Assembly: GCA_017470055.1 (NCBI GenBank)
Contig: JAFUFD010000087.1
Span: 117,467-165,489, forward strand
Length of the DNA stretch: 48,023 nt
Direction: 5' to 3'
DNA from: Prevotella sp.
GTDB lineage: Bacteria > Bacteroidota > Bacteroidia > Bacteroidales > Bacteroidaceae
Numbering within the stretch: the first letter of the stretch is position 1; the number at the start of each line of letters is the position of its first letter. Under the pieces are notes generated by a model. It ran no database searches. It was not told where the DNA came from and was given only the letters and a program-made list of their open reading frames with translations. This document shows, piece by piece, positions 8,876-23,790 of the stretch. The translations under genes and the position numbers were made by a program.

Positions 8876-10189
8876 ATGAAACAGAAACCGAATTTACCCT
8901 TTTGGGGACTATGGAACCTTAGTTTTGGATTCTTTGGCGTACAGATAGCCTATGCACTCCAAAGTGCCAACATCTCCCGTATCTTCGCCACTTTAGGCGC
9001 AGACCCCCACAACCTCAGTTATTTCTGGATACTCCCTCCATTGATGGGTATCCTCGTACAACCTATCGTAGGAACGCTAAGCGATAAGACATGGACCCGT
9101 TTCGGTCGCCGTATACCTTATTTATTTATAGGAGCAGCCGTCGCTGTACTGGTTATGTGTCTACTGCCTAACGCTGGCTCGTTAGGACTTGCTGTCAGTG
9201 CTGCGATGGTATTCGGACTGATTGCCCTGATGTTCCTTGACACCAGCATCAATATGGCGATGCAACCTTTTAAGATGCTGGTGGGCGATATGGTGAACGA
9301 GGAGCAGAAAGCAAAGGCATACAGCATCCAGTCGTTCCTGTGCAACGCTGGCTCTGTGGTCGGTTTCCTCTTCCCTTTCATCTTCACATGGATTGGCATT
9401 AGCAATGTGGCACAAAAAGGAGTTGTACCAGACAGTGTCATCTGGTCGTTCTATGTCGGCGCAGCCATTCTGATCCTCTGCGTTCTCTATACCACACTGA
9501 AGGTCAAGGAGTGGAATCCGCAGGAGTATGCGGAGTATAATGGGACTAATGGGTCTGATGGACAGGATGAGAAGGAATCGGCTAACTGGATTACCCTGCT
9601 GCGTAACGCTCCTTCCACTTTCTGGAAAGTGGGACTGGTGCAGTTCTTCTGCTGGGCTGCGTTCCTATATATGTGGAACTACACTACTGGCGCTATTGCC
9701 GAGACGGTATGGAACACCACCGACCCTGCCAGCGAGGACTTCCAGACAGCAGGCAACTGGGTGGGTGTGCTTTTCGCCGTACAGGCAATCGGCTCTGTCG
9801 TTTGGGCTACCGTGCTTCCACAGTTCAAGAACACAAAGATTGCCTATGCCGTCAGCCTTGTCATCGGTGGCATCGGCTTTGTCCTCATTCCCTTTATCCA
9901 CGACGCATACTTGCAGTTCATTCCCTTTATCCTGATCGGTTGCGCATGGGCAGCGATGCTTGCCATGCCTTTCACCTTTGTGACGAATGCCCTGCAAGGC
10001 TACGGACACATGGGGGCTTACCTCGGACTGTTTAACGGTACTATCTGTATACCGCAGATTATCGCTGCCCTATGTGGAGGTCTCGTCCTTACACTGGTAG
10101 GCAGCCACCAGTCTACGATGATGATTGTCGCAGGTGTCCTGCTCGTCATTGGTGCTGCCTGCGTTACCGTCATCCGTGGGAAGCGGTAG
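8876..10189 (+). CDS. MFS/GPH-type sugar permease, probably maltose or maltodextrin
   Basis: The integral inner-membrane protein has 437 residues and about 12 hydrophobic segments. The loop SDKTWTRFGRRIPYLF (residues 69-84) is the signature of the GPH/SLC45-like branch of the major facilitator superfamily. The start is the ATG at 8876, five bases after the regulator stop; an in-frame upstream ATG at 8711 would overlap the regulator and adds only non-family residues. The likely role is proton- or sodium-coupled import of maltose or short maltooligosaccharides made in the periplasm by the GH97, pullulanase and SusA-like enzymes, feeding cytoplasmic MalQ. The substrate is inferred from neighbours. 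The gene is followed by an operator copy (10191-10206) and a terminator (10228-10259). Confidence 0.9.
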   Translation: MKQKPNLPFWGLWNLSFGFFGVQIAYALQSANISRIFATLGADPHNLSYFWILPPLMGILVQPIVGTLSDKTWTRFGRRIPYLFIGAAVAVLVMCLLPNAGSLGLAVSAAMVFGLIALMFLDTSINMAMQPFKMLVGDMVNEEQKAKAYSIQSFLCNAGSVVGFLFPFIFTWIGISNVAQKGVVPDSVIWSFYVGAAILILCVLYTTLKVKEWNPQEYAEYNGTNGSDGQDEKESANWITLLRNAPSTFWKVGLVQFFCWAAFLYMWNYTTGAIAETVWNTTDPASEDFQTAGNWVGVLFAVQAIGSVVWATVLPQFKNTKIAYAVSLVIGGIGFVLIPFIHDAYLQFIPFILIGCAWAAMLAMPFTFVTNALQGYGHMGAYLGLFNGTICIPQIIAALCGGLVLTLVGSHQSTMMIVAGVLLVIGAACVTVIRGKR

Positions 10190-10190
10190 A

Positions 10191-10206
10191 ATGCAAACGT
10201 TTGCAT
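10191..10206. promoter_or_regulatory. Second LacI-family operator, upstream of malQ
   Basis: This is the same perfect palindrome ATGCAAACGTTTGCAT as at 7742-7757. It begins just after the permease stop codon and ends 53 bp before the malQ -7 box, nearly the same spacing as at susC (54) and the regulator gene (55). Confidence 0.85.
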
Positions 10207-10227
10207 TATTTAACTTGTAAAACATGT

Positions 10228-10259
10228 CCCATAGGGTAGTCCCTTATGGGATTTTTTTG
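10228..10259 (+). terminator. Intrinsic terminator after the permease gene
   Basis: CCCATA-GGG pairs with CCC-T-TATGGG (10228-10236 with 10241-10250, one bulged T) over a TAGT loop, and is followed by ATTTTTTT. It ends exactly where the malQ -7 box begins. Confidence 0.8.
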
Positions 10260-10267
10260 TACTTTTG
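10260..10267 (+). promoter_or_regulatory. malQ operon promoter, -7 box
   Basis: TACTTTTG fits TAnnTTTG. The usual -33 region is taken up by the terminator hairpin and has no TTG, so promoter strength probably depends on the regulator bound at 10191-10206. The ATG follows 26 bases later. Confidence 0.7.
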
Positions 10268-10293
10268 GCGGCAGAAACTATAAATATACGATT

Positions 10294-16884
<6,591 letters not shown>

Positions 16885-16895
16885 ACAAGATAGAT

Positions 16896-18824
16896 ATGAT
16901 TATGAGACGAACAATAATTCTATGTTTTCTTTCGTTGCAAATAATAGTGATGAACGCCGCAGTGAAAATAGACAGGATAGACCCCACCGACTGGTTTGTG
17001 GGCATGAAGAACCCTCAGGTACAACTGATGGTCTATGGCAAGAATATCACCGCTGTCAAGGAGGTGACCACCGACTATCCAGGTGTCCGCATCGATAGTG
17101 TGGTACGCCTCGACTCTCCTAACTACCTGTTAGTGTATCTCAACCTGCAAGGAGCACAACCAGGAACCATGACCCTGAGATTCGACAAGATGAAGGTGAC
17201 CTACCAACTCAAGGTAAGAGAGAAGGCAGGTAAGGAGCGGATAGGTTTCACCAATGCCGATGTGCTCTATATGCTCATGCCCGACCGTTTCGCACAAGGT
17301 GCAGGGCATAACCCTCAGGTAAAGGGCATGCGCCCCTACAAAGAGGATCGCACTAAGCCGAGTCTACGGCATGGGGGTGACTTGAATGGCATTCGTGAGC
17401 ACTTGGACTATTTCAGTGAACTGGGCGTGACGGCCTTATGGCTGACACCCGTACTGGAGAACGACTCCCCTGACACAGAGAACGGTTTCTCCACCTATCA
17501 TGGCTATGCTACCACCGACTATTATAAGGTGGACCCGCGTTTTGGTACGAACGAGGACTATCGACGCTTATGCGACGAGGCTCATGCCAAGGGGCTGAAA
17601 GTGGTGATGGATATGATCTTCAACCACTCTGGTTTTGAGCACCCATGGACTAAGGACATGCCCTCGAAAGACTGGCTGAACACGCCTGAGTGGCTAAACG
17701 AGCAACAGAGCGGACGTGATCCGATGACAGGATTCACTGCTAACAGCGATGGGACGGAGCCACAGAAGAGCCAATATCTGCAGACCAGTTACAAACTGAC
17801 TCCCGTAAAGGATCCCTACGCCTCCAAGATAGACTTAAAGGAGACGACAGAGGGATGGTTCGTACCCTCGATGCCTGATCTGAATCAGCACAACCCCCAT
17901 TTGATGCGTTATCTCATCCAGAACAGTATCTGGTGGATAGAGACCGTGGGTATCGACGGCATCCGTATGGATACCTATCCCTATGCTTACGCTGATGCGA
18001 TGGCGCAGTGGATGAAAGAATTGGACGAGGAATATCCTAATTTCAATACGGTAGGTGAGACATGGGTCACAGAGCCTGCCTATACCGCCGCTTGGCAGAA
18101 AGACAGTAAACTGTCGAAAGAGAACAGTTACCTAAAGACGGTCATGGACTTCTCTTTCTTCGACAAACTGAGCCAGGCGAAAAACGAGGAGACGGATGCC
18201 TGGTGGGAGGGGCTCAACCGCCTGTATGGCTCTTTCGTCTACGACTACCTATATCCTAACCCCTCGTCTGTCATGGCCTTCATCGACAACCATGACACAG
18301 ATCGCTTCCTGGGCAACGGACGTGACACACTCGCCCTCAAACAGGCACTCACCCTGTTGCTGACTGTAAAGCGCATTCCGCAAATATATTATGGTACGGA
18401 GATTCTAATGAACGGTACCAAGGAGGTGACCGACGGTAATGTGCGCAAGGATTTCCCTGGTGGATTCCCTGGCGATCAGCATAACGCCTTTACCCAGGAG
18501 GGACGCACCAAGGCAGAGCAGGACATGTTCCGATGGACGAGCCGTCTGCTACATTGGCGACAGGGTAACAATGTGATCATCAAAGGCAGTCAGACGCAGT
18601 TCATTCCCTATCAAGGCATCTACGTCATCGCCCGCCAGTATCAGGGAAAGACTGCACTCACCATCCTCAACGGTACGAGCAAGGCTGCCACCATGGATGT
18701 GAAGCGTTACACTGAGGTCATTGGCGACACCCAACGAGCCAAGGACGTGCTGACAGGACGCTATTATGACCTGTCGAAAGACCTGCAGTTACGCCCCCGC
18801 CAATCGCTGATTTTAGAATTTTAA
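16896..18824 (+). CDS. susA: SusA-like neopullulanase / cyclomaltodextrinase (GH13), periplasmic
   Basis: The protein has 642 residues, against about 617 for B. thetaiotaomicron SusA. A Sec signal (about 1-22, ending VMNAA) has no lipobox, so it should be periplasmic. An N-terminal beta domain typical of cyclomaltodextrinase-type enzymes (PTDWFVGMKNPQVQLMVYG) covers about 24-110. The catalytic barrel has Asp359 (GIRMDTYPY), Glu388 (VGETWV) and Asp467 (FIDNHDTDRF). It hydrolyses alpha-1,4 links in imported maltooligosaccharides, pullulan or cyclodextrins. Two in-frame ATGs (16896 and 16902) are possible. It is the last gene of the malQ operon; no strong terminator follows, and the next gene has its own -7 box 55 bases downstream. 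Confidence 0.93.
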   Translation: MIMRRTIILCFLSLQIIVMNAAVKIDRIDPTDWFVGMKNPQVQLMVYGKNITAVKEVTTDYPGVRIDSVVRLDSPNYLLVYLNLQGAQPGTMTLRFDKMKVTYQLKVREKAGKERIGFTNADVLYMLMPDRFAQGAGHNPQVKGMRPYKEDRTKPSLRHGGDLNGIREHLDYFSELGVTALWLTPVLENDSPDTENGFSTYHGYATTDYYKVDPRFGTNEDYRRLCDEAHAKGLKVVMDMIFNHSGFEHPWTKDMPSKDWLNTPEWLNEQQSGRDPMTGFTANSDGTEPQKSQYLQTSYKLTPVKDPYASKIDLKETTEGWFVPSMPDLNQHNPHLMRYLIQNSIWWIETVGIDGIRMDTYPYAYADAMAQWMKELDEEYPNFNTVGETWVTEPAYTAAWQKDSKLSKENSYLKTVMDFSFFDKLSQAKNEETDAWWEGLNRLYGSFVYDYLYPNPSSVMAFIDNHDTDRFLGNGRDTLALKQALTLLLTVKRIPQIYYGTEILMNGTKEVTDGNVRKDFPGGFPGDQHNAFTQEGRTKAEQDMFRWTSRLLHWRQGNNVIIKGSQTQFIPYQGIYVIARQYQGKTALTILNGTSKAATMDVKRYTEVIGDTQRAKDVLTGRYYDLSKDLQLRPRQSLILEF

Positions 18825-18853
18825 GTATTAATCAAACTTAAAACGTATGATAA

Positions 18854-18887
18854 AAAGGTAGCAGTTACAAAAAAATTGCTACCTTTG
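18854..18887 (+). promoter_or_regulatory. SDR gene promoter with an overlapping inverted repeat
   Basis: A -7 box TACCTTTG lies at 18880-18887, 35 bases before the ATG at 18923. A perfect 10-bp inverted repeat (AAAGGTAGCA at 18854-18863, TGCTACCTTT at 18877-18886) has its right arm inside the -7 box. It may be an operator; it makes a poor terminator because no T-run follows on the plus strand. Confidence 0.65.
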
Positions 18888-18922
18888 CATTTAATATCAT
18901 TTTACTTAAAAATAAAACTAGT

Positions 18923-19723
18923 ATGGCAAATCTATTCTCATTAGAAGGCAAGAATGCCTGGATTACAGGTGCTTCCTACGGTATCGGTTTCAACATTGCC
19001 AAGGCTTTTGTTGCCGCAGGTATCAAGAACATCATCTTTAACGACATCAACGAGGCTGCCTTGGAGCGTGGTCTCAACAACTACAAAGAGGCTGGCATCA
19101 CCAACGTTCATGGCTATGTCTGCGACGTGACGAAAGAGGACGACGTGAAGGCTCTCGTGGAGAAAATCCACGCAGAGGTAGGGCAGATTGACATCCTCGT
19201 CAACAATGCAGGTATCATCAAGCGTATCCCGATGCACGAGATGAAGCGCGCCGAGTTCCAGCAGGTCATCGATGTTGACCTCGTGGCTCCTTATATCGTG
19301 TCATCTGCCGTCATCCCTGAGATGATGGAGCGTCGTGAGGGTAAGATTATCAATATCTGCTCCATGATGTCAGAGTTAGGTCGTGAGACTGTCAGCGCCT
19401 ATGCTGCTGCCAAGGGTGGTCTGAAGATGCTGACCCGTAACATCTGCTCTGAGTATGGTGAGTATAACATCCAGTGTAACGGTATCGGTCCGGGCTACAT
19501 CGCTACCCCGCAGACTGCTCCTCTCCGTGAGCGTCAGCCAGATGGCAGCCGTCATCCGTTCGACTCTTTCATCTGTGCCAAGACTCCCGCAGGTCGCTGG
19601 CTGGAGCCTGAGGAACTGGGTGGTCCCGCCGTATTCCTTGCCTCTCATGCCTCTGACGCCGTCAATGGTCACGTATTGTATGTGGATGGCGGTATCCTCG
19701 CATATATTGGCAAACAGCCCTGA
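18923..19723 (+). CDS. Short-chain dehydrogenase, gluconate 5-dehydrogenase / KduD type
   Basis: The 266-residue cytoplasmic protein has a classical SDR fold: the cofactor loop TGASYGIG (15-22), NNAG (94-97), and catalytic Ser147, Tyr160 and Lys164 (YAAAK). The ending DAVNGHVLYVDGG is typical of the Bacteroidota proteins annotated as gluconate 5-dehydrogenase or 2-dehydro-3-deoxygluconate 5-dehydrogenase. Those act in hexonate or uronate breakdown, in KduD's case usually paired with KduI, which is not nearby. The exact substrate cannot be told from sequence. It stands alone, with its own promoter and a strong terminator 25 bases after the stop, so its place beside the starch genes may be incidental. 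Confidence 0.85.
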   Translation: MANLFSLEGKNAWITGASYGIGFNIAKAFVAAGIKNIIFNDINEAALERGLNNYKEAGITNVHGYVCDVTKEDDVKALVEKIHAEVGQIDILVNNAGIIKRIPMHEMKRAEFQQVIDVDLVAPYIVSSAVIPEMMERREGKIINICSMMSELGRETVSAYAAAKGGLKMLTRNICSEYGEYNIQCNGIGPGYIATPQTAPLRERQPDGSRHPFDSFICAKTPAGRWLEPEELGGPAVFLASHASDAVNGHVLYVDGGILAYIGKQP

Positions 19724-19748
19724 TTTTTCAAGACAGATAATCATCATA

Positions 19749-19780
19749 AGAGGCTTCCCTAAAAGGAAGCCTCTCTTTTT
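19749..19780 (+). terminator. Intrinsic terminator after the SDR gene
   Basis: A 10-bp stem (AGAGGCTTCC at 19749-19758 with GGAAGCCTCT at 19765-19774) and a 6-nt loop are followed by CTTTTT. The same stem recurs after the HU gene at 36164-36191. Confidence 0.9.
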
Positions 19781-19846
19781 AATAAAGATTTTGAACTAGC
19801 AGCACATTAGCCCCTCGGAGACAACATCTTCGAATATCCCATTCCC

Positions 19847-21328
19847 TTAACTCTCCTCTACAGGAACTTCGGGAGCAGTTGGTTTCTCGACTGGCTCCGT
19901 AGGTTCTGCAGGCTCTGGTTTCTTGGGAGCGGGCTGTTCCTTGTGTTTGACAGTGCTGTCGGACTTCGCCTTTGCGGGCGCAGCCCCTGGACGCTGCCAC
20001 TGCTGATGCAGGAAACGGAGATAGGAGCCGTAGGTGTGGCTGCTATATGCCTTGAAGATATTGTTGGCAAAGAGGATGTCCGTGATCTTGTTCTCTGCCA
20101 CGTAGGCGATGATGTCCTTGGTGAAATAACGGGAGTCGATGACATGAACCTCCTCGAAAGAGAAGAACAGGTAGCCTGGCAGCATATTGCCGAAACTGTC
20201 CTTGAGGATGATGACACGACGACCATTATGTGTGGAGGTACGTACCTGCGTCAGTTTGGTATCGCCACCCATCATCGTACAGTAGGCTCCTCCATGCCCG
20301 TCCTTGAACTTAAAGAAAAAGGGTGCCGTGAAAGGCTTTCCCTCACCCGTCACTTGATAGTTCTTGTTGATGTTATAGTTGGTATAGGTCGTGGTATACT
20401 CCACCCCTTTCGGCACGTAATACACGAAGTCCTCTGGGGCATTCTTGATAGAGATATCCTTGGAGTAGCCATACATACTACCCACATAGCCATGTGTCAC
20501 CCTGCGCTCGTAATGGGAAAGGTCCTTGAAGGGTACACCAGCCACACGGGCAAACTCCTGCGCCGCATAATAGCCCCCGAGGGGCGACCAGTGGTGGTCT
20601 GTACGCAGGTAGATATCCTCGTTGGCATGTTTTCCCAAGACCGTATACACATCGACGGGTTTGACTCCAGGGTCGAGGTGTGCCACCACGTTACGGATGG
20701 TAGGCAACTGGCGGTTGGTGCGACTCTTCGCCTTGTCAGGGCAATAGAACTCCACCGCTGTAGGAATCACCATGCAGTAGACATTCACCTTATCACCAAA
20801 CACCTCCTTGTATTTATTCGCTGCCTGCGCATAGCCCACACATCCCTTAGGACCGCCGCCATACGCCATCAAGGCACGTACCTTATCACCTTTGCCCACG
20901 ATAATGATACCCGCATTGGCTATCTTGGCATTCTCGTCGGCATTGATATGGTTCTCGTACTCATCGATGGTCATGCTGTCTTTGGGCTCTTCGCCCTTGG
21001 CTGTCGGCTCTTGGTTGTCTCCTCTCTCCAGTTCCATGTCACCAGCCTGGAACTTCACGTTATCCTCAGAGGGGGCAATGGCAATGAGGTCCTTGATCTG
21101 CATGCTCAGTGTCATGAACATATCACGATAAGGCTCGCTGTCGCTGAACCATGTGGACACATCATTTGTAAACGAGCCGTCGGCAAGTCGCTCCCACGAG
21201 AACTCGGGGAAGGTCGCCAACTCACGTTTCTCCAACTCTGAGACAGTGCTGCGAGGGAACGTGTCGAAGACCACGACGAAGGCGAGGAAGACGATGGCGA
21301 TGACAGCGATATAGAGGTAGTGCTTCAT
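19847..21328 (-). CDS. DHHW-family / AlgJ-AlgX-like protein, long paralogue
   Basis: The protein has 493 residues and an N-terminal membrane segment (about 4-22) that probably anchors it in the inner membrane facing the periplasm. The SGNH-like AlgJ/AlgX fold is marked by RTDHHWSPLGGYYAAQEFA (DHHW at 244-247) and KDSFGN (376-381) with the likely nucleophilic Ser. FTNDVSTWFSDSEPYRD at about 53-69 is the usual N-terminal element of the family. The final 48 residues are a Pro/Glu/Lys-rich tail absent from the neighbour. Such proteins work with an MBOAT acyltransferase to put acetyl groups on exported polysaccharides. It is last in a four-gene operon, six bases after its shorter paralogue. The acceptor glycan is unknown. 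Confidence 0.85.
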   Translation of the reverse strand: MKHYLYIAVIAIVFLAFVVVFDTFPRSTVSELEKRELATFPEFSWERLADGSFTNDVSTWFSDSEPYRDMFMTLSMQIKDLIAIAPSEDNVKFQAGDMELERGDNQEPTAKGEEPKDSMTIDEYENHINADENAKIANAGIIIVGKGDKVRALMAYGGGPKGCVGYAQAANKYKEVFGDKVNVYCMVIPTAVEFYCPDKAKSRTNRQLPTIRNVVAHLDPGVKPVDVYTVLGKHANEDIYLRTDHHWSPLGGYYAAQEFARVAGVPFKDLSHYERRVTHGYVGSMYGYSKDISIKNAPEDFVYYVPKGVEYTTTYTNYNINKNYQVTGEGKPFTAPFFFKFKDGHGGAYCTMMGGDTKLTQVRTSTHNGRRVIILKDSFGNMLPGYLFFSFEEVHVIDSRYFTKDIIAYVAENKITDILFANNIFKAYSSHTYGSYLRFLHQQWQRPGAAPAKAKSDSTVKHKEQPAPKKPEPAEPTEPVEKPTAPEVPVEES

Positions 21329-21334
21329 GACTGC

Positions 21335-22336
21335 TTATTGCTCCAGATAACGGTTATACGACTTATGGGTTGCCGCCGCATAGGCATGTCCCGCATTATT
21401 AGCGAAGAGGATATCCGTGATATCGTTCTTCTGTACGTAATGCACGATATTTTTCGTGAAATAGCGACAGTCGACTACATGGATCTCCTCGAAGGAATGG
21501 AAGAGGTAGGCAGGGATGGCATTGCCATAACTGTCTTTCAGGATCAGGAGGCGACGCCCGTTACGGGTGGAGGTCTTCACCTTGGTGGTATTGGTGTCAC
21601 CATGCATGAAAGTCATATAGGCGGCACTGCTGCCGTCCTCGTAGGTATAGAAAAAGTTACCCTCCTCGGGCTCCTTCTCGCTCACCACCTGACGATGCTT
21701 TCCCAGTTGGTAGCGGATATACGTCGTCTGGTACTCCACATCCGTCGGCACGTAATAGACAAAGTCCTCTGGTGCGTTCTTCACTGCCGCATCACGAGAG
21801 AATCGGTACATTGTCCCCACATAGTCATGGATGACATGCTTCTCATATGTCGAAAGGTCGGCAAAAGGCAGTCCTGCTGTCGAGGCGAACTGCTGTGCCG
21901 CATAGTAGGCGCCCAAGGGAGCCCAGTGGTGATCCGTGCGGGAATAGATGTCCTCGTCGGCATGACTTGCCATCGTGTCAAACAGGTCGATGACCTTCAC
22001 GGAGTCGGAGAGGTGAGCATAGATGTTACGTACTGTGGCACACTGGTCTTTCGTCCACTCCTTCGCCTCCTCGGGGCAGTAGATAGCCACTGCCGTAGGG
22101 ATAATCATACAATACACGTTGACATCCTTTCCGAAGGTACGCATGTATCTGTTGACAGCATCCGCATAGCCCAGTCCACCATCCAATGCGCCACGGAAGG
22201 GCTCAAAGGCACGCACCTTCTCACCACTGCCTACAATGATGATGCCAGAACGGGTCAGACGAGCCTGTTCGGCAAAGACTCCCAAGGGGAGCATCCATAT
22301 CAATAAAAGGTAATATAGTCTTTTGTTCATGTTCAT
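21335..22336 (-). CDS. DHHW-family / AlgJ-like protein, short paralogue
   Basis: The protein has 333 residues with a cleavable signal (about 1-22, LPLGVFA). It shares the core of the downstream gene: SGIIIVGSGEKVRAF, RTDHHWAPLGAYYAAQQFA (DHHW at 135-138), KNAPEDFVYYVP, and LKDSYGN (266-272). It lacks the N-terminal segment and the low-complexity tail of its paralogue. It is probably a periplasmic O-acetyltransferase or acetyl-carrier partner of the MBOAT protein encoded just upstream. The start may be the ATG at 22336 or 22330; it follows the MBOAT stop with only two bases between. The pair looks like a tandem duplication with divergence. Confidence 0.85.
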   Translation of the reverse strand: MNMNKRLYYLLLIWMLPLGVFAEQARLTRSGIIIVGSGEKVRAFEPFRGALDGGLGYADAVNRYMRTFGKDVNVYCMIIPTAVAIYCPEEAKEWTKDQCATVRNIYAHLSDSVKVIDLFDTMASHADEDIYSRTDHHWAPLGAYYAAQQFASTAGLPFADLSTYEKHVIHDYVGTMYRFSRDAAVKNAPEDFVYYVPTDVEYQTTYIRYQLGKHRQVVSEKEPEEGNFFYTYEDGSSAAYMTFMHGDTNTTKVKTSTRNGRRLLILKDSYGNAIPAYLFHSFEEIHVVDCRYFTKNIVHYVQKNDITDILFANNAGHAYAAATHKSYNRYLEQ

Positions 22337-22338
22337 CT

Positions 22339-23781
22339 TTAGAATCTTGTGTAAATAAACGCATTATTGGTGGCTCCTACCAACAGGGCGGTACTGAGTA
22401 TCAGGATCGCTACTGAAAGGATGATGCGTGTGGTCGAGACCACGACGGACTTCATGGAGGAGTCGCCCAGCAAGCGGTCTGTCCACTCCCCGACGGTCGT
22501 ACGAATCGGCAGACAGAAGAAGATGGCAACCACCCAGAGCCAGAAGTTATCCAGCAGGGCACTCTCGTCGACGAAATCGAAGTGGGAGGCGCCATTGCCG
22601 AAGAACGACTGGAAGAACACCACCATCTGATGGAAGTCGTCAAAATAGAAGATGCCCCAGCCTGCGATGACCAGCAACATGCTATAGATATGCAGGAACA
22701 CGGCGGGAATCCTCTCATGGACTCGCAACAACGTGTATTTCTCCATCATCACGATCAGTCCGAAGTAGACACCCCAAATGATGAAGTTCCAACTGGCACC
22801 ATGCCACATACCTGTCAGGAACCATACCACGAGGATGTTCACTGCCTGATGGCGGCGATTACCGCCCAAGGGGATATAGACATAGTCACGGAAGAAACTA
22901 CCTAACGAGATATGCCACCTGCGCCAAAAGTCCGTGATGGAGTTACAGCAATAGGGATGGCGGAAGTTCTCGTTGAAATGGAAGCCCAGACAACGTCCCA
23001 GTCCTATCGCCATATCGGAGTAACCTGAGAAGTCGAAGTATATCTGCAGGGTGAAGGCGACAATACCTATCCATGCTCCTGCCGTCGTCAGCGAGTTGAG
23101 TCCGTTGACCAGAAACTGGTCGGAGATCTCCGACAACTGGTTAGCGATGATGACCTTCTTACCCAATCCCAACAGGAAGCGGTAGATGCCATTGGCAAAA
23201 TCCTCCACTGTCACCTTGCGATGGTGTATCTCCTTTGCCACGGTGCCGTAGCGCACGATAGGTCCCGCAATGAGTTGCGGGAACATGGAGATATACAATA
23301 GGAGGTCGACGAAGCGACGCTGTACTGGTGACTCCTTCCGATAGACATCTATCAGGTAGGAGATAGATTGGAAGGTATAGAAACTGATACCTATCGGCAG
23401 GGCTATCGTCGGCACAGCGACCTCTATGCCGAGGTCACAGAGTTGTTGGGCAAGGAAACCCAAGTATTTGAAAGTACCCAAGATAGCGATATTGGCTATC
23501 AAGCCAATGACAAGGGCGAGTAGACGGTGCCGCTCCTCCCTGTTGATCCACAGTCCTACGAGGTAGTTGACCAATACACAGAAGAGCATGAGGAACACAT
23601 AGACGGGTTCTCCCCACGCATAGAAAATCAGAGAGAAGCAAACCAGTACCAGGTTCTTGGCACGGTTGCTGCGCGTCCCCTCGCCAGAGAGCATTTGGCG
23701 GTCAACCCATGTCGCCACGAGGTAACTCAACAGGAACGCTGGGAGGAAGACGAAGAGGAAAAACAAATTCGAGAATACCAT
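22339..23781 (-). CDS. MBOAT-family O-acyltransferase, AlgI-like
   Basis: The polytopic membrane protein has 480 residues. Family marks are TFQSISYLIDVYRKE (136-150), the block FWRRWHISLGSFFRDYVYIP (285-304, with His290) and GMWHGASWNFIIWG (324-337, with the conserved His327). AlgI-type proteins move an acetyl group across the inner membrane for transfer to an exported polysaccharide by periplasmic AlgJ/AlgX-like partners, and two such partners follow directly. It sits nine bases after the SGNH hydrolase gene. No glycan polymerase is nearby, so the acceptor (capsule, exopolysaccharide or another wall polymer) is open. Confidence 0.93.
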   Translation of the reverse strand: MVFSNLFFLFVFLPAFLLSYLVATWVDRQMLSGEGTRSNRAKNLVLVCFSLIFYAWGEPVYVFLMLFCVLVNYLVGLWINREERHRLLALVIGLIANIAILGTFKYLGFLAQQLCDLGIEVAVPTIALPIGISFYTFQSISYLIDVYRKESPVQRRFVDLLLYISMFPQLIAGPIVRYGTVAKEIHHRKVTVEDFANGIYRFLLGLGKKVIIANQLSEISDQFLVNGLNSLTTAGAWIGIVAFTLQIYFDFSGYSDMAIGLGRCLGFHFNENFRHPYCCNSITDFWRRWHISLGSFFRDYVYIPLGGNRRHQAVNILVVWFLTGMWHGASWNFIIWGVYFGLIVMMEKYTLLRVHERIPAVFLHIYSMLLVIAGWGIFYFDDFHQMVVFFQSFFGNGASHFDFVDESALLDNFWLWVVAIFFCLPIRTTVGEWTDRLLGDSSMKSVVVSTTRIILSVAILILSTALLVGATNNAFIYTRF

Positions 23782-23790
23782 GATGCTGTC

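Noticed and set aside
8711-8876. ATG extending the MFS permease by 55 residues
   Set aside because: It overlaps the regulator coding region, adds a polar non-family segment, and the ATG at 8876 gives the normal permease N terminus.
19943-21241. 432-codon plus-strand open frame
   Set aside because: It lies wholly antisense to the DHHW gene, whose protein has clear family motifs, signal and operon context; the antisense product shows no recognisable domain and has no promoter or ribosome site.
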